From assembly GCA_012729675.1 (NCBI GenBank), contig JAAYCR010000025.1:1-64000 (forward strand): a DNA stretch of 64,000 bases, written 5' to 3'. Shown one piece after another: positions 53,494-62,957 of this stretch. This DNA is from Phycisphaerae bacterium (GTDB taxonomy: Bacteria; Planctomycetota; Phycisphaerae; Sedimentisphaerales; Anaerohalosphaeraceae). The translations under genes were made by a program, and so were the position numbers. Position 1 is the stretch's first letter. Each line of letters begins with the position of its first letter. Below the pieces are notes generated by a model. That model did no database searches and was not told the DNA's origin. It saw nothing but the letters and a program-made list of their open reading frames with translations.

Positions 53494-55325
53494 TATTGGG
53501 CCTCCTGTGCGCAGGCCCGCGAGATGACGACCAGGGCCTTGAGTCCATAAATCAGCAGCACCAACCCGATCAGACCGCACGCGGCAAAGGCGACGACCTT
53601 GAGCATCGGACGAAACACAAACGACGCATTGAACGCCCACATATAAAATCGGTCGATGCCTTGCAGTTCGACCATTTGAACAAACTGCTTGTCCCCCTGA
53701 ATGGGCGTATCCATCTCGACGCCGGCAAAGAAGAACGGCGAATCCGTGGTATGACAATCCGCACAGCTGCGCACACCCAGCGACTGGGCCGCTGGCCGCA
53801 CATCATGCGCCAACGGCCAGGCATACGGCGCCGCCGCGGGATGATCGCCGACCACAAGATCGCCCGTATCGGTCTGTTGATACAGCTTGCCGCCGGAAAT
53901 ATAGACAACCGTGCCGTCGCCCTGTCGCCCTGCCGCAAGCAAGCCAAGGACATCAGCGACCTGTTCTTCAGTCAGCGGTCGCCAGTCGTCCTCTCGCTCG
54001 ACCTCGACGGCAAGGATACTGCTCGCCGTCGCCAACACATCCGCAGGCGGTATCGGGGTCACGTCGTCGCCGTCCAGAATGGCCCAGAACGCCGGCCAAA
54101 CCAGATAGTGCGGGCCAATCTTGTCGTCGTCGCCCTTTAGCAGAACAGGAGCATACACATGCGGCAGCCGCAGGTCCACCTTGTGCAGACCGTGCAGGCC
54201 GAGCTTGTGAATCCGGGCGGTGCGCCAGCGGCCGACAGACTCCTCCGGCCACGTTCCGGAATGACAGGCGGTACAGTTCATTTTATCAAAATGGATCTGC
54301 GGGATGCCGGCATGGCGCGGAACAGGAGCGCCGAGCCGTCCGCCCTGCGGGGTCGGCTCATCCGCGACGCCGAGATGACACCCCTTACAGGACAGCGACG
54401 CAAAGCGGCCGTCGGCCGTTTCCTCGCCGCGTAAAAGCTTATGATCGACCCCGTTGCGATGGCAATCGGTACAGCCGATTCCCGCCGCCGAATGCACATC
54501 GAGATCGCGCGTCCATTCAAGCGATTCATCGACACGCAAATCCTGATAGGAATGACAAAAGTAGCACTGGCGATCTTGGGGCTTTCCGGCAATGTCAAAA
54601 AAGACCATCTGATCCTTGTCAAAGACGCCGTCGGCATAGGTTATCTCAATGCCGCCTTCGTCAAATTCCGGATCGAAAAAGCTCGACAACGCCGAAGCCG
54701 TTCCCGTCACGACGGCCTTGCCGCTGGCCGCCGCCGCCGCCCACCGGTAATTCTGCCGGGCCACCTGAAGCGCCGCCAGCGACGCATCGTACTTCGGGTC
54801 GGCGCTATGGCACGCCAGACAATTGATCTCGTATTGGCCGCTGATGTTCTGACGGAGTGTATGTTCCGGTTCGGTCGGATCCATCGCGGAATAGCTGCCG
54901 CCGGGATGATGACTGCCAAAGCGTATGACAAAATCCCACGCCGTCAGTCCAACCTGTTCGGGCGTGAACGTACCCATCCAGCCGCGACCGGAAACCGGCA
55001 GTTGCGTGCGGGTGCGTGCGTCGCTGAACATCCACGGTTGACCGGGCCGACCGGCGGGCACGTGCGGGTCGTGTCCGCTGAAATGCCACCCTTGGCTAAT
55101 CTTACCATAATCGTGGCACTCGCCGCAAGTCTGCTGGGTTGAAAACGGTTTCGGAGCGACATCCGTCGAACGGATGCGCCGGCCGTCTTCATCCAGCAGT
55201 TCCACCAGATGCACCGGCATACTGCGATTGCCGTCATTGCCATCGCCGAGGAGCTTTTCCTCCTGCGCCCGAACCACGGTCGACGCCGGCAACAGCAGGA
55301 CCATCACCATAAGTAATCGATTCAA
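53493..55325 (-). CDS. Heptaheme c-type cytochrome, membrane-anchored
   Basis: The 610-residue protein has a signal peptide (residues 1-20, MVMVLLLPASTVVRAQ) and seven CxxCH heme sites: CGECH, CLACH, CYFCH, CTDCH, CKGCH, CTACH and CADCH. A C-terminal membrane helix (VVAFAACGLIGLVLLIYGLKAL) anchors it. Extra histidines (FSGHDPH, RFGSHHPGG, HKLGLHGLHKV) could be distal ligands. It is exported and probably carries electrons between envelope enzymes and the membrane b-type partner encoded just downstream. No exact named family is recognised. Confidence 0.9.
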   Translation of the reverse strand: MNRLLMVMVLLLPASTVVRAQEEKLLGDGNDGNRSMPVHLVELLDEDGRRIRSTDVAPKPFSTQQTCGECHDYGKISQGWHFSGHDPHVPAGRPGQPWMFSDARTRTQLPVSGRGWMGTFTPEQVGLTAWDFVIRFGSHHPGGSYSAMDPTEPEHTLRQNISGQYEINCLACHSADPKYDASLAALQVARQNYRWAAAAASGKAVVTGTASALSSFFDPEFDEGGIEITYADGVFDKDQMVFFDIAGKPQDRQCYFCHSYQDLRVDESLEWTRDLDVHSAAGIGCTDCHRNGVDHKLLRGEETADGRFASLSCKGCHLGVADEPTPQGGRLGAPVPRHAGIPQIHFDKMNCTACHSGTWPEESVGRWRTARIHKLGLHGLHKVDLRLPHVYAPVLLKGDDDKIGPHYLVWPAFWAILDGDDVTPIPPADVLATASSILAVEVEREDDWRPLTEEQVADVLGLLAAGRQGDGTVVYISGGKLYQQTDTGDLVVGDHPAAAPYAWPLAHDVRPAAQSLGVRSCADCHTTDSPFFFAGVEMDTPIQGDKQFVQMVELQGIDRFYMWAFNASFVFRPMLKVVAFAACGLIGLVLLIYGLKALVVISRACAQEAQ

Positions 55326-55351
55326 CGCAGACTCTCCATCCTTGGATAAGC

Positions 55352-56707
55352 TTAGATTGTGAATTCGTCCGGATTAAACTCCAACCAACTTCCTTTTTCG
55401 ACGGCTTCGTTGACCTTCAGTACCGTCACCGCCGTTTCGAAGCCGACTTCGGCCGGGCAAGTTAGTTTGGCCTTGCCGCGAATTGCATCAAAGAAATTGA
55501 CCAGATGCGGTTGATGGTAGGCCTCGCTCATCGTAATGGGAATAGTGTATTCGGACGGGCTGACCGAAGTGCGAAGATCCAGCACTGCGTCTTCGTCAGG
55601 CTCTTCGGCGATCACACCGGCGGTTTTGAGCAGATAGCCCTTGTCAACCCACGGCTGCCATTTGTCTTCTTCGACCCAGCTTTCGCGATAGGCACTGCCG
55701 CGGTTGGCCGCTTCAGAGATGACCAGTGTGCCTTGGTCGCCCATAAACGATTCATAGTAGCCGTTGGCGCTGTTGGTGGTCAGGGTCTGATAGAACGCCC
55801 GGACAAGCCCGGCCTTGGTTTCATATTCATAAATGGCCATCACATTGTCATACCATTCGTGGTTGGTCCAGTAGTCGATACCGCCGCTGGCCATCACACT
55901 CTTGGGATTCGCGTCAAGGAACCAACTGTAGATGTCGATCTGATGACTGCCCAAATCGACAATCGGGCCTCCGCCGAGACCCTTGAACCAGCGCCAGTTC
56001 CGGAATTGATGCATATCTTTATAGCCGTATTTGTTCAGCGTCGCCTCATCGATCTCAGCGCCCGCTGCCCACCCGAGGTCTTCGCAGGCCGCCCGACTGC
56101 GGTTCCACTGGCCGTTGATCGTGGTAATCCGACCCAGCAGCTTGGCTTCCTGAATATATTTTTCGTAGGAATACTGATAGCGCGGGTTGCTGCGACGCTG
56201 GTGGCCGATCTGCAGCAATTTGCCGCTCTTGCGGGCAGCCTCGACCATCCGGCGGGCGCCTTCAATCGTATTGCTCATCTCTTTTTCGCAATAGACATGA
56301 CACCCCTTTTCCAGTGCGGCAATGGTATGCTCGGCATGCCAGAAGTCCGGCGAGGCGACAATCACCGCGTCCAGATTCTCTTCTTTGTCCAGCATCTCTT
56401 TGTAATCGACGTAGGGCGTCCCCTTATGGCCGTGCGCGCGATAGGCGTCAAAGCCGCGCGACACGCGCGTCAGGTTGAGCTTTTCCCAGATATCACAAAC
56501 CGCAACAAAGCGAACGCCCGACTGCGCCCCCATCCTCAGAATCACATTCGACAGAATCTGCCCCTGTGCGCCGGCCCCGATCAGTGCGACATTGATCGTG
56601 TCCCGATTGCCGGAGGTCTGCCCCATCGCATGATTGGCCACAAATAAACCGGCTCCGATGGCGGCGGTAGATTGCATAAACTCACGACGATTTAAATCAA
56701 TTTTCAT
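55352..56707 (-). CDS. Tat-exported Gfo/Idh/MocA oxidoreductase
   Basis: The 451-residue protein begins with a twin-arginine signal (NRREFMQSTAAIGAGLFVANHAMGQ in pieces). A Rossmann fold follows (VALIGAGAQGQILSN) with the family catalytic region YCEKEMSNTIEGARRMVEAA (CEKE in place of CEKP) and GGGPIVDLGSHQIDIYSWF. It should oxidise a sugar hydroxyl with tightly bound NAD(P). ATG 56707 starts the Tat signal; the frame upstream is unrelated. Neighbours are the TIM/DUF1080 fusion gene (upstream) and the heptaheme cytochrome gene (downstream). Confidence 0.87.
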   Translation of the reverse strand: MKIDLNRREFMQSTAAIGAGLFVANHAMGQTSGNRDTINVALIGAGAQGQILSNVILRMGAQSGVRFVAVCDIWEKLNLTRVSRGFDAYRAHGHKGTPYVDYKEMLDKEENLDAVIVASPDFWHAEHTIAALEKGCHVYCEKEMSNTIEGARRMVEAARKSGKLLQIGHQRRSNPRYQYSYEKYIQEAKLLGRITTINGQWNRSRAACEDLGWAAGAEIDEATLNKYGYKDMHQFRNWRWFKGLGGGPIVDLGSHQIDIYSWFLDANPKSVMASGGIDYWTNHEWYDNVMAIYEYETKAGLVRAFYQTLTTNSANGYYESFMGDQGTLVISEAANRGSAYRESWVEEDKWQPWVDKGYLLKTAGVIAEEPDEDAVLDLRTSVSPSEYTIPITMSEAYHQPHLVNFFDAIRGKAKLTCPAEVGFETAVTVLKVNEAVEKGSWLEFNPDEFTI

Positions 56708-56729
56708 TGTTACTAATGCCTTTCCATTA

Positions 56730-58145
56730 TCACTCTTTAACTCTGATATTCCGATACCAAACCTTGGTGCCGTCGCGATGATCTTGAAAGCCGATAAACC
56801 CTTTGCGCGGCAAATCTTTATAGGCAACCGTAAATTTATTGCCTGAACCATCAGGATTTCGACCGGCCTCTGTCCACTCATCCAAAATGATAGCAATAAT
56901 CGGCTCATTATTCAAGACAATTTCGACCGCGGGACCGTTTGCCCGAATCGTCATCCGATTCCACTGGCCCGCCGGCCGCATCGCATTGACACGCGGCGCC
57001 TGGATATCAAAAATCGCCCCGCCGATATGCGGGGACACCGCTTCACCGTAAGAACCGTCGATTTGCACCTCGATCCAGGGAATCCACTCCCGGTCGCCGG
57101 CGCGAAGAAAGACGCCGCTATTGGTGCCCTCCTCAACGTTAAATTCAAAATCAAGAACATAGTCGCCGTATACAGCCTGCGTCCAGATGTCGCCGCCGCC
57201 TTTCAGCTCAAGTACGCCGTCCTGATACACCCAACTGTCTTTCTCGAAAACAGCGTTTGACAAATCATCTTTAAGCAGCGGCTTCCAGCCCGACGGCTTC
57301 AACGCCGACGCAACCTGATTAAAGTAAGCGACGCTCTGCCGAATCAGCGGCACATTGTTATCCCAACTGTGCTCGTATTCAGCGGCAAACGGCCCCTGAT
57401 AGCCCTGTCTATGCAGTTCTTCCAGAATACCTTTGATGCGATCCTGTCCCGTTCCCCAGACGACATCGTGTCCTTTGTCAACATCGAACTCTTTGATATG
57501 AACATCGTGAATACGCCCTTCGAACAGCTTCAGGCACGCGACCGGATCCAACTCGCTGCGTACCCAGTGGCCGACATCGGCACAGACGCCGATCCACGCG
57601 CTGCGGCCTTCCATCGCCGCCCGCACAATCTGCGGATCCCAATAGTGTGTCGGCTTCGGGTGGTTGTGAATAGCCAGCTTGATCTTGAACTCCTGGCACA
57701 ACGTATCAATCATCGCAAGCCGTTCAACCGGCGGCTCTGACACAATCACACGAACGCCCATTTCCTGGGCAAACGTAAACAGCCGGCGCGCCTGAGCTTC
57801 CGCGTTCGGAATATCAACGACGCCAAAGGCAATCATCGACACATTGGCCTCGGTCAGCTTGTCCTTGATCTGCCGCCGAATTTCGGGGGACAGATCGGCG
57901 TTCATCTGTGCGTTGATCTCCGGCGAGACACGCTGGCCGGGATAGGCCTGAATCCAGCCCAGCCCCAACTGGCGAACCTTGTCCACCGCCTCAAAAAAGG
58001 TAAAGCGGTTAAACGACCACGCCTGCACGCCCAACTGCCAGCCGTCATAAACGTCCGTTTTCGGATGCGGCGGTTGAGCGGAAATGGCGACCCCGGCCGT
58101 GATACACAGCATCCCAAGTCCCGTAAGACAGATTTGTTTCAGCAT
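56730..58145 (-). CDS. Exported sugar isomerase/epimerase-DUF1080 fusion
   Basis: The 471-residue protein has a signal peptide (residues 1-23), a xylose-isomerase-like TIM barrel (about 30-275: LGLGWIQAYPGQRVSPE, KLAIHNHPKPTHYWDP, VCADVGHW, AAEYEHSWDNN) and a DUF1080 domain (about 280-471: LELKGGGDIWTQAVYGDYVLDFEF in pieces, TNSGVFLRAGD, GFIGFQDHR). DUF1080 proteins include 3-keto-disaccharide hydrolases. With Gfo/Idh neighbours on both sides this fits oxidation of a glycoside at C3, cleavage and isomerisation of the keto sugar outside the cytoplasm. Confidence 0.86.
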   Translation of the reverse strand: MLKQICLTGLGMLCITAGVAISAQPPHPKTDVYDGWQLGVQAWSFNRFTFFEAVDKVRQLGLGWIQAYPGQRVSPEINAQMNADLSPEIRRQIKDKLTEANVSMIAFGVVDIPNAEAQARRLFTFAQEMGVRVIVSEPPVERLAMIDTLCQEFKIKLAIHNHPKPTHYWDPQIVRAAMEGRSAWIGVCADVGHWVRSELDPVACLKLFEGRIHDVHIKEFDVDKGHDVVWGTGQDRIKGILEELHRQGYQGPFAAEYEHSWDNNVPLIRQSVAYFNQVASALKPSGWKPLLKDDLSNAVFEKDSWVYQDGVLELKGGGDIWTQAVYGDYVLDFEFNVEEGTNSGVFLRAGDREWIPWIEVQIDGSYGEAVSPHIGGAIFDIQAPRVNAMRPAGQWNRMTIRANGPAVEIVLNNEPIIAIILDEWTEAGRNPDGSGNKFTVAYKDLPRKGFIGFQDHRDGTKVWYRNIRVKE

Positions 58146-58163
58146 ATCCGACTCCCGTTTGCG

Positions 58164-59534
58164 TTACAGTGTCCAGCCTTCACGGTACGGCGGGTTGACG
58201 TATCGGTTCAGTTCCGGAATGTTGGTCACTTCCATCTTGTCGCCGTCCCACACGATCTTCTCGCCCGGACGGAACAGGCACAAATTGCCCATCAGCACCA
58301 TTTCCGTGAACGGACCGGAATAATCAAACGGCGCGGACGGTTCACCGTTGCCTTTGCAGGCGTCAACCCAGTTCATTTCATGGCTGACGCTGATACGCGG
58401 AAGCGTCGGTTCGGGACGCCGATACTCGCGCATCCGCGAATAAGGAACCAACTCCGGCCGCTGGCCGTAGCAGCCGCACATCAGCTTGCCTTTGTCACCG
58501 ACAAATAGCACACCGCCGTCGCTGTCGCCCATGCGACGGTTGCCTTCCAACTCTGCCGGCCGTTCCGGCATAAGACCGCCGTCGTACCAGTGTACCTTGA
58601 CCGCCGGCATACCCTCACGCTCCGGGTATTCCAAGTGGATCACCGAGCCGAGCGGATAGGTTTCATCCACGCCGATTTTTCGCCACTTTTCCACAACATT
58701 GCCGGCGTAACTGCCCTGCGCACTGATGGGATATTTGAGCTTCAGCGCCCAGAAGATCGGGTCCATGATATGACAGGCCATATCGCCCAGCGCGCCGGTG
58801 CCGAAATCGACCCACGCCCGCCAATCCCACGGATGATAAGCACTATGATACGGACGAAACGGCGCCGGCCCGATGAATAAATCCCAGTCCAGAGACTCCG
58901 GAACCGGCATGGTTTCTTTCGGTCGGTTCATACCCTGCGGCCAGACCGGCCGATTCGTCCAGGAGTGTACCTCACGCACCTGGCCGATAGCGCCGTCCCA
59001 AATCCACTCGCAGATAGTGCGAATGCCCTCGCCGCTGTGCCCCTGATTGCCCATCTGAGTCACGACGTTATAGCGCCGAGCCGCTTCGGTGAGCATACGA
59101 GCTTCGTACACCGTCTTGGTCAACGGCTTTTGCACATAGACGTGCTTGCCGCGCCGCATACATTCCATCGCGATCACGGCGTGCGTGTGATCGGGCGTGG
59201 CAATAACCACTGCGTCGATCTCTCGGCCCATCGCGTCAAGCATCTTCCGATAGTCTTTAAACCGTTTGGCGTTGGGATACCGGCTAAACACCCCGCCGGC
59301 ATAGCTCCAGTCCACATCGCACAGCGCGACAATATTGTCGGATTCCATTTTCTCAAGGTTGCTTTTGCCCATACCGCCGACGCCGACGCCGGCAATATTG
59401 AGTTTATTATTCGCCGAAACGGAGCCATCGGCACCGAAGACCCGTTCGGGAATAAAGCTAAACAGTGCCGCGCCCGTCGCGGCCGAACCGAGAAAGCCGC
59501 GACGGGTCATTGCAGGGGTTCGTTTTGATTTCAT
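58164..59534 (-). CDS. Tat-exported Gfo/Idh/MocA oxidoreductase (second copy)
   Basis: The 456-residue protein begins with a Tat signal (MTRRGFLGSAATGAALFSF). The Rossmann start is NIAGVGVGGMGKSNL, followed by VIATPDHTHAVIAMECMRRG and the catalytic YVQKPLTKTVYEARML (QKPL). The second domain includes WVDFGTGALGDMACHIMDPI. It differs clearly from the copy at 55352-56707 and probably acts on another sugar or step. GGGGA lies before the ATG. The stop is 19 bases before the next gene. Confidence 0.89.
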   Translation of the reverse strand: MKSKRTPAMTRRGFLGSAATGAALFSFIPERVFGADGSVSANNKLNIAGVGVGGMGKSNLEKMESDNIVALCDVDWSYAGGVFSRYPNAKRFKDYRKMLDAMGREIDAVVIATPDHTHAVIAMECMRRGKHVYVQKPLTKTVYEARMLTEAARRYNVVTQMGNQGHSGEGIRTICEWIWDGAIGQVREVHSWTNRPVWPQGMNRPKETMPVPESLDWDLFIGPAPFRPYHSAYHPWDWRAWVDFGTGALGDMACHIMDPIFWALKLKYPISAQGSYAGNVVEKWRKIGVDETYPLGSVIHLEYPEREGMPAVKVHWYDGGLMPERPAELEGNRRMGDSDGGVLFVGDKGKLMCGCYGQRPELVPYSRMREYRRPEPTLPRISVSHEMNWVDACKGNGEPSAPFDYSGPFTEMVLMGNLCLFRPGEKIVWDGDKMEVTNIPELNRYVNPPYREGWTL

Positions 59535-59573
59535 ATATGGATCCCCATATTAATTGTCATAATCAAAACAATG

Positions 59574-62500
59574 TTATTTGACACTGAGACCGCGCATCGG
59601 CGAGCCGTCGGTGTTGGTTACACGCACACAAAAACCCCAATCCGAGGCACCTTGCGTGATTTTCAACATAAGCTCGTTCTCACCCTGACGAAGCTGAACA
59701 TCCACTTTATCTTCGCCTTGGGTAACCCCGCGCGTCACATTGTTACGGTGAACGACTTGGCCGTTGAGCCATACCTTCACCCCGTCATCGCTGCCAATCT
59801 CAAGGATGGCCTTGATCTCTTGCGGCGAAACCAGAACCGCACGGGCGTACGCGACACGGTCCGAACCATCCATCACACTGGCCAAATCCATCAGCCAGAA
59901 ATTCGACCGACCGCCCGAGGTGGTCATCGGCGTCCATTGTGCCTGTGCCGGATTCGTTTCCGGTAAAAATGCAAAATCAAAAAGCTCTTCCGCACTCTTA
60001 TTAACCTGCATGTAAGGTCCGCTGATCTGCCAACTGAGAATATGTCCGATTCGGCTCTCGGCCTGCGTGACAAGTCTCCGAATCTGCTGTCTGAGTGTAT
60101 TGTTGCTCGTCTGCTCGGAGATCGCCTGCAAGGCCGCAATCGCCGCATCCGGATTACGTTCGATCAGCCGCGTACTGATACCCACTACCGCCGCCTCGGC
60201 CTCGGCCCTGAGTTCGGCGTTATCCATCATTTTTTGAGCCTGTCGCAGAGCGCTCTCGGAGCTAAGTTCACCCAAAGCCGCCAGGATCGACCGCTGTTCC
60301 TGTAACCGGTCGGTCATGGTCAAGGCCTCGGTCAGTGCATTAACAATCTCCGATTCGGTCTTGCCCTTACCACTGGCCAACAAGCGAATGTATGTCCGGA
60401 ACGCAAGGACCTTATCCGTGCTGTCGGGGCCGGTCGTGGCTAGCGTGTGAATTTCATCAAAAAAGTCCATCCCCGGCCAATCCAGCATGGCTCGAAAGGC
60501 CGCGTCGCTGACGCTGCTGTCAGACGACGCCCGCAGGCGGCGAATGGTACCGACGGCCTGAGGATCGCCCAATCGACCGAGTACCCGCACGATCGACACC
60601 TTGGCAGCCGAAGACTCGGCTCTTTCTATGCCTGTCAGCAGCACAGTGGCCCGCCGGTTCAAGTCCGGAATTTGTTCGACGGCCGCAAGTGCGACGGCCT
60701 CAGCGGTCGTCCCGGGTTGATTCACCAGAAGATTGACCGCTGCGGGGATGTCGTCTTGAGTTACCGACGATTGAAGCGACCGGACAGCCTCTTGTGCCAC
60801 ACGACCGCTCGGATGCTGCGCCATTTCAAACAACAGTGCATTGGCCGTTGTAATACCGCGTGCCGGGATCGCGCGAAGCAATTCGACGGCCACCAGTTCG
60901 GTGTCCGCCTGACCGACCGTTTGACGAATGCCTCGTATAATCGCATCGGCCACATCGTCCCCCTGAATCTGATTCAGGGTCTCGCGCGCCGCATCCCGTT
61001 CGTTTCGATCCGACGTCGTCGCCGCCGCAGCTTTAGCCAAAGGCACCACACTGGAGCCATTGCCCAGCACGCCGATCGCCCGCAAGCCGGCGATACGAAC
61101 ACTCGCATTCGGACTGCTCATCGCACTCTCGGCGGCTTGACGTCCGGATGGATGTCCGTTAACCGTCAGTGCCGCCAGCAGGGAAACACGCGCCGCATCG
61201 GAAAGCCCGGACATCGACGAAACAACCGCCTCGATCACTGCCGGCTCCCGGACCTGGGCGACCAGACGAATCGCACAAGCCTGCACCACGGCGTCATCGC
61301 TCTTGACCGCCGCAGGCAGCAACTGGCCGAATCGCGTGCGACCGGCCTGTGAAATACCCGTCAGTGCCGCAACACGAATCAGAGACGGATTATCCGCCTT
61401 ATATAGTTCTTCATAAAGAATCATCGCCTGGGCGGTATTGCCGTCAGCCAACAAATTGTCCGCACATACAACCAGAGCTTCTAGCCGATACGGCTGAAGA
61501 TCCGTTGCAAACGATGCCCTCAATTCCCGCAGTGCCGTCCCGGCCTGCGGCGTCCCGATCGCACCCAACGCTTGCACCGCCGCTTTGGCGGCAGGCTTGT
61601 CCGACGCCGCCGCGATACGACCCAGCGGGGCGACCGCATCCTTGCTGCGTCGCCTACCCAGCGACGAGATAAGCCCGATTTTTGAGTTCGTTTCCGACGC
61701 CTGATTGAGCTTTCTGAGCAGCGCCGTATCGACCGCAGCGTCCGGAATCCGCTCAAGGGCATAACGCGCCATATGTTCGGTGTCAAGGGTATCCAACAGT
61801 GCCGTCAGCGCAGGCACGGACACGCCCGTCCCGATCACGCTTAACTCACGACAGACAAAATCCTGCACCGCTCGATTGGACTCGGCGGACAACAAGGGCA
61901 GCAGCAAACGCTCAATCGCCAGCAGATTTGCGGGCGACTCATAGTTCTGCTGGATGATGCTCTGCAGCTCAATCAAGTCCACGCGACTCCTGCCCCAGTC
62001 GTAAGTTTTGATCTTTTCGATCAACGCTTTAACCGGTTCGGTGTCCATCGCAGCCGCCGGATCACCAAGCGGTGTATCGTCCACTTTCAGATCGCCCAGC
62101 GCATACTGAATCCCCGCCAAATAATGCCACAATATCGGCGTCGTCCAAGTGATGTGATGCGTATGGCCCAGTGAACAGTAAAAAATCCGGCCTTTGCCGT
62201 AGGGCTTGATCCAACTGATGCCGGTATCCTCATCCTCCGGCACGACGCCGCGGACGTTCCGCGTCGCCGGATCGCTCATATCCAGACTCATCAGCACACG
62301 CTGTCGCTCGCGCGAATAAAACGGCAAATTCGTACGGTAAATCTCGTCGTTAACCCGAAACCCCTTGCCCTCGAACGAGGCCATCAGCGGATGATCCGGC
62401 TCGTCCAGTTTGATCGCCCACTCGCCCCGGTCGGCATTCCAGGGATGCCCCTGAAAAACCCCGCCCATCATATGCGACGCTTCGGGCCAGTCGGGAAAGT

Positions 62501-62924
62501 TATCCGTCGCCGCGTGGATCCCGACAATCCCTTTGCCCCCGTTGACAAACGCCATCAGCGCCTCGCGCTGGGCGGGATTGAACCTCAAACCGACCGTATT
62601 ATTAAAGCAGATCGCGTCAAACCGCGCCAGCGACTCGGTCGAAAACACCGCCTTATCCTCGCTGTGTTCGATCGTAAAGGCGCCGGTTTTTTCGGCCATA
62701 ATCTCCAGGGCCTTGGCCCAATACGGAATCGACGTGTGGTTGAACCCTTCTGTGAGATTAAACACCAGCATGTGACGCGGCTGTTCGGGTTTAACGACGG
62801 GTTTATCCGGCATCGCCTGACGCATCTTCTCGATCTCCTGGTCCGACACCGCAAACAGCAATCCCGCTGGCACAAGCAGCGCCGACAGGACGACGATTAG
62901 TGCAACCTTGACTTTCTGACTCAT
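59574..62924 (-). CDS. Exported ThuA-HEAT-repeat protein
   Basis: The 1116-residue protein has a signal or membrane anchor (ALIVVLSALLVPAGLLFAV), a ThuA (trehalose-utilisation-like) domain at about 50-285 (HMLVFNLTEGFNHTSIPYW, GGKGIVGIHAATDNFPDWPE, SLGHTHHITWTTPI), a long helical HEAT-repeat region to about 930, and a C-terminal beta domain with DDGVKVWLNGQVVHRNN and GENELMLKITQ. This last block is common at the end of large planctomycete exported proteins and may bind sugars. ThuA proteins bind or modify oligosaccharides. ATG 62924 follows GAGGT; an ATG four codons earlier is possible. Confidence 0.83.
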   Translation of the reverse strand: MSQKVKVALIVVLSALLVPAGLLFAVSDQEIEKMRQAMPDKPVVKPEQPRHMLVFNLTEGFNHTSIPYWAKALEIMAEKTGAFTIEHSEDKAVFSTESLARFDAICFNNTVGLRFNPAQREALMAFVNGGKGIVGIHAATDNFPDWPEASHMMGGVFQGHPWNADRGEWAIKLDEPDHPLMASFEGKGFRVNDEIYRTNLPFYSRERQRVLMSLDMSDPATRNVRGVVPEDEDTGISWIKPYGKGRIFYCSLGHTHHITWTTPILWHYLAGIQYALGDLKVDDTPLGDPAAAMDTEPVKALIEKIKTYDWGRSRVDLIELQSIIQQNYESPANLLAIERLLLPLLSAESNRAVQDFVCRELSVIGTGVSVPALTALLDTLDTEHMARYALERIPDAAVDTALLRKLNQASETNSKIGLISSLGRRRSKDAVAPLGRIAAASDKPAAKAAVQALGAIGTPQAGTALRELRASFATDLQPYRLEALVVCADNLLADGNTAQAMILYEELYKADNPSLIRVAALTGISQAGRTRFGQLLPAAVKSDDAVVQACAIRLVAQVREPAVIEAVVSSMSGLSDAARVSLLAALTVNGHPSGRQAAESAMSSPNASVRIAGLRAIGVLGNGSSVVPLAKAAAATTSDRNERDAARETLNQIQGDDVADAIIRGIRQTVGQADTELVAVELLRAIPARGITTANALLFEMAQHPSGRVAQEAVRSLQSSVTQDDIPAAVNLLVNQPGTTAEAVALAAVEQIPDLNRRATVLLTGIERAESSAAKVSIVRVLGRLGDPQAVGTIRRLRASSDSSVSDAAFRAMLDWPGMDFFDEIHTLATTGPDSTDKVLAFRTYIRLLASGKGKTESEIVNALTEALTMTDRLQEQRSILAALGELSSESALRQAQKMMDNAELRAEAEAAVVGISTRLIERNPDAAIAALQAISEQTSNNTLRQQIRRLVTQAESRIGHILSWQISGPYMQVNKSAEELFDFAFLPETNPAQAQWTPMTTSGGRSNFWLMDLASVMDGSDRVAYARAVLVSPQEIKAILEIGSDDGVKVWLNGQVVHRNNVTRGVTQGEDKVDVQLRQGENELMLKITQGASDWGFCVRVTNTDGSPMRGLSVK

Positions 62925-62957
62925 ATCTGACCTCATTTCGTAAAAAGTAGTTATGTA

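Noticed and set aside
52837-53757. Longer form of the cytochrome b-like protein starting at 53757
   Set aside because: The extra 88 residues are out-of-frame reading of the multiheme cytochrome gene; AGGAGG before ATG 53493 fixes the start.
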